Below are positions 15,180 to 18,908 of a DNA stretch of 18,908 nucleotides, one piece after another; the first letter of the stretch is position 1; the number at the start of each line of letters is the position of its first letter. Under the pieces are notes generated by a model. That model searched no databases and was not told where the DNA came from. It saw only the letters and a program-made list of their open reading frames with translations. Position numbers and translations under genes: made by a program. This DNA comes from Candidatus Omnitrophota bacterium (lineage in GTDB: Bacteria > Omnitrophota > Gorgyraeia > Tantalellales > Tantalellaceae), in NCBI GenBank assembly GCA_013204685.1, contig JABMSC010000024.1, positions 1 through 18,908 of the forward strand, in the 5' to 3' direction.

Positions 15180-15199
15180 ATCTCATATAGAATGCGAAA

Positions 15200-15922
15200 T
15201 CATCCTTCTTTTTCGCCTTCCTCAGGTGCTTTCTCGGGCGCTTTCTCAGGTGCTGCTTCTTCCTCTTCGCCTTCTTCTTCAGCTTTACCCTTCTTGATCA
15301 CCTCAGGCTCCAGTTCCCCTTCTTCAGCTTCGACTTCCGGTTCTTCCTCTTCGAGCGCCGGCGGATGCACCGACAAGACAATTTGCTCCGGATCACCGAG
15401 AACGTCAACATCTGCCGGAGACTCAATATCCTTAAGATAAATAGAATCACCTATCTTCAGCTCTTCGACATTAACATCGATGTGTTCAGGTATGGCTGTA
15501 GGAAGACATTCCACTTCAACATCCCACATTATCTGTCCAAGAACGCCCTCCTCTTCTTTCACCCCTATCGCTTCGCCCTTTGCGACTATGGGAACTTTGA
15601 CCTTCAGTTTTTCCTTAAGGGATATTTCGTGAAAATCAACATGCACAAACTTGTCCGAGATAGGGTCCAGCTGTATGTCCTTCAGTATAACGGTTTTCTG
15701 CGATGGTTTTTCACCATCCGAAACACTAAGGGTAATAATAGCGTTTGTGCCTGCCTCAGTGTGAAGCGCGTGCCAAAGTTCGCCATTCTCAACCTGTAAG
15801 CTTAGTGCATCTTTACCGTCTTTATACACCACAGCAGGGATGTGCCCTTCCCTTCTCATTTTCTTGCATACTTCTTTTCCTTTATTTTCCCTCAATGATG
15901 CTTTTAAGACTACCTTTTCCAT
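15200..15922 (-). CDS. rplY: 50S ribosomal protein L25 (CTC/TL5 form) with acidic tail
   Basis: L25/CTC binds 5S rRNA. 240 aa: the L25 domain (1-97, starting VVLKASLRENKGKEVCKKMRREGHIPAVVY) and the C-terminal TL5/CTC beta domain (about 98-188, including KVKVPIVAKGEAIGVKEEEGVLGQ). A tail (about 190-240) follows, almost entirely Glu, Ala, Pro and Lys with repeated APEK units. CTC proteins usually run 185-230 aa, so the tail is a modest extension. AAAGGAG seven bases before ATG. Lies between prs and pth as in many bacteria. Confidence 0.95.
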   Translation of the reverse strand: MEKVVLKASLRENKGKEVCKKMRREGHIPAVVYKDGKDALSLQVENGELWHALHTEAGTNAIITLSVSDGEKPSQKTVILKDIQLDPISDKFVHVDFHEISLKEKLKVKVPIVAKGEAIGVKEEEGVLGQIMWDVEVECLPTAIPEHIDVNVEELKIGDSIYLKDIESPADVDVLGDPEQIVLSVHPPALEEEEPEVEAEEGELEPEVIKKGKAEEEGEEEEAAPEKAPEKAPEEGEKEG

Positions 15923-15940
15923 TTATTTTCTCCTTTTTTA

Positions 15941-16020
15941 GTTCAGGGTCGGGAGTTCATAGTTCGTAGTTCGTAGTTTGAATTCCAAGCTCCGAACCCC
16001 GAACTCCCAACTCCGAACTA
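15941..16020. repeat. Fold-back element of 7-bp units, GTTCGTA type (F6)
   Basis: Left arm GTTCATA, GTTCGTA, GTTCGTA; centre TTTGAATTCCAAG; right arm of inverted heptamers (TCCGAAC, CCCGAAC, TCCCAAC, TCCGAAC). It occupies the whole prs-rplY gap up to two bases from the prs stop. It has no CCCGTTA hairpin inside it. Confidence 0.75.
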
Positions 16021-16022
16021 CT

Positions 16023-16958
16023 TCATTCAAACAGTGCGCTTATGGATTCCTCGTTATGTATCCTTCTTATGGCCTCTCCCAATAGAGGCGCCACAGACAA
16101 CTGCGTAATCTTATCAAATTCATTGTTTTTGTCAAGAGGTATAGTATCTGTCACTACCAGTTCCTTGATTTCGGAAGCCTTCAGCCTCTCTATCGCGGGC
16201 CCGCAAAGAACCGGATGCGTGATAGCAGCATATATGTCCTTCGCTCCGTTTTTCTTCAATGCCCCTGCAGCTTCTGAAAGGCTGCCGGCCGTTGCGACTA
16301 TATCATCAACCAGAATAACGTTCTTCTTGTTAACGTCACCCATTATATGCATAACTTCAGCATCGACATCCGATATGCGCCGTTTATCCACTATAGCCAG
16401 TCCCGCATTAAATCTCTTAGCATATGCCCGGGCCATTTTAATGCCTCCTACATCAGGCGAAACAATAACAAGATCATCAAGTTCTTTCTGGTTAAAATAA
16501 TCCACAAACACGCTGACAGCATAAAGATGGTCCAGAGGAATATCGAAAAAACCCTGTATCTGCCCGGCATGCAGGTCTATGGTTATAATTCTGTCTGCTC
16601 CAGCGCGTGTCAAAAGATTGGCCACCAGCTTGGCTGTAATAGGCACCCTCGGCTGATCTTTCCTGTCCTGCCGCGCATATCCAAAATACGGCAGAACCGC
16701 CGTCAGGCGGCGCGGGGAGGACCGTTTTAAAGCATCCAGCATTATAAGGAGCTCCATAAAATTTTCATTAGCGGGGTTGCATGTGGATTGCACGACAAAA
16801 ACGTCTTTGCCCCTGACATTCTGATTTATGTTAACCCGGGTTTCACCGTCACGAAAACGGTTCACCGTACTGTCGCCCATTGGAACTTCCAGATTTTCAC
16901 ATATAGCTTCTGTCAAAGACGGATTTGCGTTTCCAGTAAAAATGGTTAATTTGTCCAT
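16023..16958 (-). CDS. prs: Ribose-phosphate pyrophosphokinase (PRPP synthetase)
   Basis: Class I PRPP synthetase makes phosphoribosyl pyrophosphate from ribose 5-phosphate and ATP for nucleotide, His and Trp synthesis. 311 aa (E. coli 315). Motifs: VNRFRDGET near 32, YFGYARQDRK (ATP loop), IITIDLHAGQIQGFFDIPLDHLYA (catalytic His), DKRR (flexible catalytic loop) and the PRPP-binding VILVDDIVATAGSL. AAAGGAG six bases before ATG fixes the start. The glmU-prs order is widespread; both genes are probably read from upstream of glmU. Confidence 0.98.
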   Translation of the reverse strand: MDKLTIFTGNANPSLTEAICENLEVPMGDSTVNRFRDGETRVNINQNVRGKDVFVVQSTCNPANENFMELLIMLDALKRSSPRRLTAVLPYFGYARQDRKDQPRVPITAKLVANLLTRAGADRIITIDLHAGQIQGFFDIPLDHLYAVSVFVDYFNQKELDDLVIVSPDVGGIKMARAYAKRFNAGLAIVDKRRISDVDAEVMHIMGDVNKKNVILVDDIVATAGSLSEAAGALKKNGAKDIYAAITHPVLCGPAIERLKASEIKELVVTDTIPLDKNNEFDKITQLSVAPLLGEAIRRIHNEESISALFE

Positions 16959-16975
16959 TGTGTTCTCCTTTTTTA

Positions 16976-17086
16976 GTTCAGAGTTCGCCTGTCCCGTTAG
17001 AAATTCCTTTGGAATTTGTAACGGGGAAGTTCAGAGTCCGGCGTTTTGGAATTCAGACTACGGACTACGAACTCCCGACTCCGAAC
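16976..17086. repeat. Fold-back element F7 interrupted by hairpin H6
   Basis: Outer arms are GTTCAGAGTTCG on the left and inverted heptamers (CGAACTCCCGACTCCGAAC) on the right, with the family centre GGAATTCAGACTACGG. The left arm is split by H6 and then resumes with GTTCAGAGTCCGG. It fills the glmU-prs gap. Confidence 0.75.
16993..17026 (+). repeat. CCCGTTA hairpin element, copy H6 (nested in F7)
   Basis: Arms CCCGTTAGAAATTCC and GGAATTTGTAACGGGG around TTT, with the same internal G-G mismatch as the other plus-oriented copies. GTTCAGAG occurs on both sides of it. Confidence 0.75.
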
Positions 17087-17087
17087 A

Positions 17088-18332
17088 TCAATCAATCGCC
17101 TTTGCCGGAATGCCCGCAACCGTAGCACCTGCAGCAACATTTTTATTTTTTGTGACGACACTGCCGGCGCCTACCTGCGCCCCTTTTCCTATCTTTACCG
17201 GAGCTATAAGTATAGCCCCCACTCCGATAAGAACATTGTCTTCGATTTCGGTCCTATTTTTGTTCTTACCATCATAATTCGCAGTCATGGTCCCGGAACC
17301 GATATTCACATTACGTCCTATCCTGGCATCCCCCAGATAGGCATGATGTTTTATCTTTGTACCTTCGCCAACCTCGGTTCTGGTCATCTCGACAAAGTTT
17401 CCTATCTCTACATCACGCGAGACTTTGGTTCCGGGCCTCAAACGCGCAAATGGCCCGATCTTGCAGCCGGAGCCGATCTCGACATCTCCCTCGATCACAG
17501 TATTCGGATAAATTATAGTATCTTTCCCGATCTTGGCCGTTTCATCTATAAAAGTAGTTTCGGTATCGACCACTGTAACTCCGGAGTCCATATTTTTTTC
17601 AAGCGTTTTTTTATTTATGATATTATTCACAACGGCCAAGTCCTTTCTTGAATTTATTCCTATGGCCTCATCGGCTTCACATCCGGCTGAGGCAATTGTT
17701 TTTCCATTCGAAACCAGTATATTAACGATATCCGTCAGGTAAAACTCTTTTTTCTTTTCGTTTATCTCGATATCGTGAATAAATTTTTCAAGATCGGGTC
17801 CGTTGAAGCAGTAACTGCCCACGTTGATTTCCCTGATCTTTTTTTCCTCTCGGGAGGCGTCTTTTTCTTCGATTACTTTTTCGACATCTCCTCCGGCGCC
17901 CCTTACGATCCTTCCATAAGCATGCGGATCATCAAGAGATGCGGTTAAAAGCGTGCAGGATGCCTTCTCATTTAAATGAGTGCTTGCCAGTTTCTCATAT
18001 GTTGCGCTGGTTATTAGAACCGTATCTCCGCAGGTCACCAAGACACCCGGACATCCCTCATCCAGGGCATCCAGGGCCTGTTTCAGGGCATCACCGCTTC
18101 CAAGAAGCTCTTTCTGGGTAACGAACTTGAGTTCGCCCTTAAATTGTTTTTCAATGAGCTCAGCTTTATAGCCGACAACTGCAATTATGTTTTTGATCCC
18201 GGCTTTCTTTAAGTTTGTCACAACCTTACCAAGAACCGTACTGGATCCAACAGAATGCAAAACCTTCGGGATCTCGCTTTTCATCCGTGTTCCCAGTCCT
18301 GCTGCGAGTATGACTGCTGTTGTGATTTTCAT
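17088..18332 (-). CDS. glmU: Bifunctional UDP-GlcNAc pyrophosphorylase / GlcN-1-P acetyltransferase
   Basis: GlmU acetylates glucosamine 1-phosphate and couples it to UTP, giving UDP-GlcNAc for peptidoglycan and lipid A. 414 aa, about 40 shorter than E. coli. The uridyltransferase domain (about 1-225) starts VILAAGLGTRMKSEIPKVLH and includes CGDTVLI and GRIVRGAGGDVEKVIEEKDA. GINSRKDLA marks the linker. A left-handed beta helix (about 226-414) follows, with IGPFARLRPG, KHHAYLGDARIG (catalytic His) and GSGTMTANYDG. So both activities are expected. ATG lies seven bases after GAGG; that ribosome site belongs to REP-like copy R2, which directly precedes the gene. The gene supplies the precursor for the lpx genes further along the same strand. 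Confidence 0.95.
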   Translation of the reverse strand: MKITTAVILAAGLGTRMKSEIPKVLHSVGSSTVLGKVVTNLKKAGIKNIIAVVGYKAELIEKQFKGELKFVTQKELLGSGDALKQALDALDEGCPGVLVTCGDTVLITSATYEKLASTHLNEKASCTLLTASLDDPHAYGRIVRGAGGDVEKVIEEKDASREEKKIREINVGSYCFNGPDLEKFIHDIEINEKKKEFYLTDIVNILVSNGKTIASAGCEADEAIGINSRKDLAVVNNIINKKTLEKNMDSGVTVVDTETTFIDETAKIGKDTIIYPNTVIEGDVEIGSGCKIGPFARLRPGTKVSRDVEIGNFVEMTRTEVGEGTKIKHHAYLGDARIGRNVNIGSGTMTANYDGKNKNRTEIEDNVLIGVGAILIAPVKIGKGAQVGAGSVVTKNKNVAAGATVAGIPAKAID

Positions 18333-18335
18333 TTA

Positions 18336-18401
18336 TTTTCCTCAGGTCCTTCGGATCCTCCTTTTCGTCGGATCATCAGGATCAAATTTGCCTTTGGCAA
18401 A
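18336..18401 (-). repeat. REP-like element plus hairpin, copy R2 (glmU leader)
   Basis: Positions 18336-18389 match copy R4 (18781-18834) at 53 of 54 bases. The accompanying hairpin is TTTGCC-TTT-GGCAAA (18387-18401), different in sequence from the hairpins of R3 and R4 but at the same place. CCTGAGG at its minus-strand end forms the glmU ribosome site. Confidence 0.8.
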
Positions 18402-18479
18402 GGTCCTTCGGTTCCTCCTTCTCGTCGGGACCTCAGGATCAAATTTCGCGTTCGCGAAATTTGGCTGGCGGGCAAGGAT
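18402..18479 (-). repeat. REP-like element, hairpin and tRNA-Gln tail, copy R3
   Basis: 78-bp block matching 18790-18867 at 72 of 78 positions. The last 47 bases are identical. It has a perfect 10-bp inverted repeat (AAATTTCGCG arms, 18441-18462) followed by an 18-bp copy of the tRNA-Gln 3' end (18462-18479). Confidence 0.85.
18462..18479 (-). other. Duplicated tRNA-Gln 3' end (18 bp)
   Basis: Minus-strand ATCCTTGCCCGCCAGCCA is identical to the last 18 nt of the tRNA-Gln at the window edge: part of the T arm, the acceptor strand, discriminator G and CCA. The homology stops inside the T loop, so it is a remnant and not a gene. It resembles an attachment-site or insertion duplication on the far side of the GIY-YIG ORF. 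Confidence 0.8.
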
Positions 18480-18489
18480 CAATTTCGAG

Positions 18490-18774
18490 CTATGTGAGAA
18501 ATTGTCCTGAAGCTTCGACCAAATGGGAGAAGCTGAAGGATCTCACTAGAGCAAGTTTTTTCTCCCGATTTAATTTCTTGATTTCAGATTCCCTCTTAAG
18601 TGCCTCCGGCTTCTCTTTGCATTCTTCGCAATAAACCAGCTTAATCGGCTTTCGGAATCTAGTAAACCGCCCTCCATTACCAGAATTATGTTCCATCAGG
18701 CGTCTTTTTAAATTATTTGTAACGCCTGTATAAAATTTTCCATCCTTGCATTCTATTATGTAAATATTCCACAC
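18490..18774 (-). CDS. Small GIY-YIG domain nuclease (UPF0213/YhbQ-like)
   Basis: A single GIY-YIG domain, 94 aa. Core motif YII...YTG (residues 5-7 and 15-17), then TNNLKRRLMEHN with the catalytic-type Arg24 and His29, and the metal-binding Glu62 in KRESEIKKLNR. This is the layout of stand-alone UvrC-N-like proteins, which often occur in many copies per genome; cellular role unknown, DNA cleavage inferred from the fold. GTG start, with GAGGAAAA upstream provided by REP-like copy R4. The C-terminus (SFSFSHLVEASGQFLT) departs from the domain and is encoded by sequence containing GTCGAAGCTTCAGGAC, which resembles the ends of the REP-like repeat. Flanked by R3 and R4, each with the tRNA-Gln tail, so it may be a mobile cassette. 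Confidence 0.85.
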   Translation of the reverse strand: MWNIYIIECKDGKFYTGVTNNLKRRLMEHNSGNGGRFTRFRKPIKLVYCEECKEKPEALKRESEIKKLNREKKLALVRSFSFSHLVEASGQFLT

Positions 18775-18780
18775 AATATC

Positions 18781-18850
18781 TTTTCCTCAGGTCCTTCAGA
18801 TCCTCCTTTTCGTCGGATCATCAGGATCAAATTTCGCGTTCGCGAAATTT
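18781..18850 (-). repeat. REP-like element plus hairpin, copy R4 (between tRNA-Gln and GIY-YIG)
   Basis: Abuts the CCA of tRNA-Gln. Perfect 10-bp inverted repeat (AAATTTCGCG arms, 18829-18850) whose last base is the complement of the CCA-terminal A, then the REP-like block ending in CCTGAGGAAAA, six bases before the GIY-YIG GTG. The hairpin could also terminate or help process the tRNA transcript, but no T-run follows. Confidence 0.8.
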
Positions 18851-18908
18851 GGCTGGCGGGCAAGGATTTGAACCTTGACAAGCAGCTCCAAAAGCTGCGG
18901 TGCTACCA
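18850..18908 (-). tRNA. tRNA-Gln (anticodon UUG), 3' part, cut by the window edge
   Basis: Visible from the end of the D arm to the CCA. Anticodon stem GCAGC/GCTGC with loop TTTTGGA gives anticodon TTG (18889-18891). T arm CAAGG-TTCAAAT-CCTTG. Acceptor 3' strand CCCGCCA, discriminator G73 and encoded CCA. A72 and G73 are the features typical of tRNA-Gln. The acceptor 5' strand and most of the D arm lie outside the window. Confidence 0.9.

Noticed and set aside
18850..18908. tRNA-Pro(UGG) or tRNA-Trp reading of the partial tRNA
   Set aside because: Only the TTG register keeps a 5-bp anticodon stem with a 7-nt loop; A72 and G73 also fit tRNA-Gln.

Overview
The window reads as chromosomal DNA from a Gram-negative (diderm) bacterium of roughly 45% GC. 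It carries lipid A genes (lpxC, lpxB, lpxI, an MsbA-like flippase), the outer-membrane assembly factor BamA and its chaperone Skp, plus ribosomal, replication and nucleotide-sugar genes. Three traits recall uncultivated groundwater lineages such as Omnitrophota: the gene order, the short EF-Ts, and the dense small intergenic repeats. That assignment is an inference, not a demonstration.

Layout, mostly on the minus strand and read right to left. At the right edge is the 3' part of tRNA-Gln(UUG). A 94-aa GIY-YIG nuclease ORF follows, then glmU, prs, rplY (L25/CTC) and pth. Next comes rpsF-ssb-rpsR-rplI-dnaB, with bamA directly abutting dnaB, then skp-lpxC-fabZ-lpxI. Facing lpxI on the plus strand is a two-gene unit, a Gfo/Idh/MocA oxidoreductase and lpxB. 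Divergent from that unit, on the minus strand, is the MsbA-like ABC exporter, followed by rpsB-tsf. Good sigma-70-like promoters are visible for rpsB, msbA, the oxidoreductase-lpxB pair and rpsF.

How the genes fit together. GlmU makes UDP-GlcNAc. FabZ (acyl chains), LpxC, LpxI and LpxB carry the lipid A pathway, MsbA flips the product, and Skp/BamA build the outer membrane. The oxidoreductase beside lpxB may be a GnnA-type enzyme for an amide-linked lipid A. lpxA and lpxD are not in the window.

The most unusual content is intergenic. Four families or structures stand out. (1) A REP-like element paired with a small hairpin of changing sequence (four copies, at both window ends). Two copies supply the Shine-Dalgarno of the next gene, and one repeat block contains a duplicated tRNA-Gln 3' end, so the GIY-YIG ORF sits in a 388-bp unit that looks like a minimal mobile element. 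(2) A 32-35 bp CCCGTTA...TAACGGG hairpin in six copies. (3) Fold-back elements built from 7- or 8-bp tandem units, five clear copies, one with a family-2 hairpin nested inside it. (4) A perfect 18-bp stem directly upstream of lpxC.
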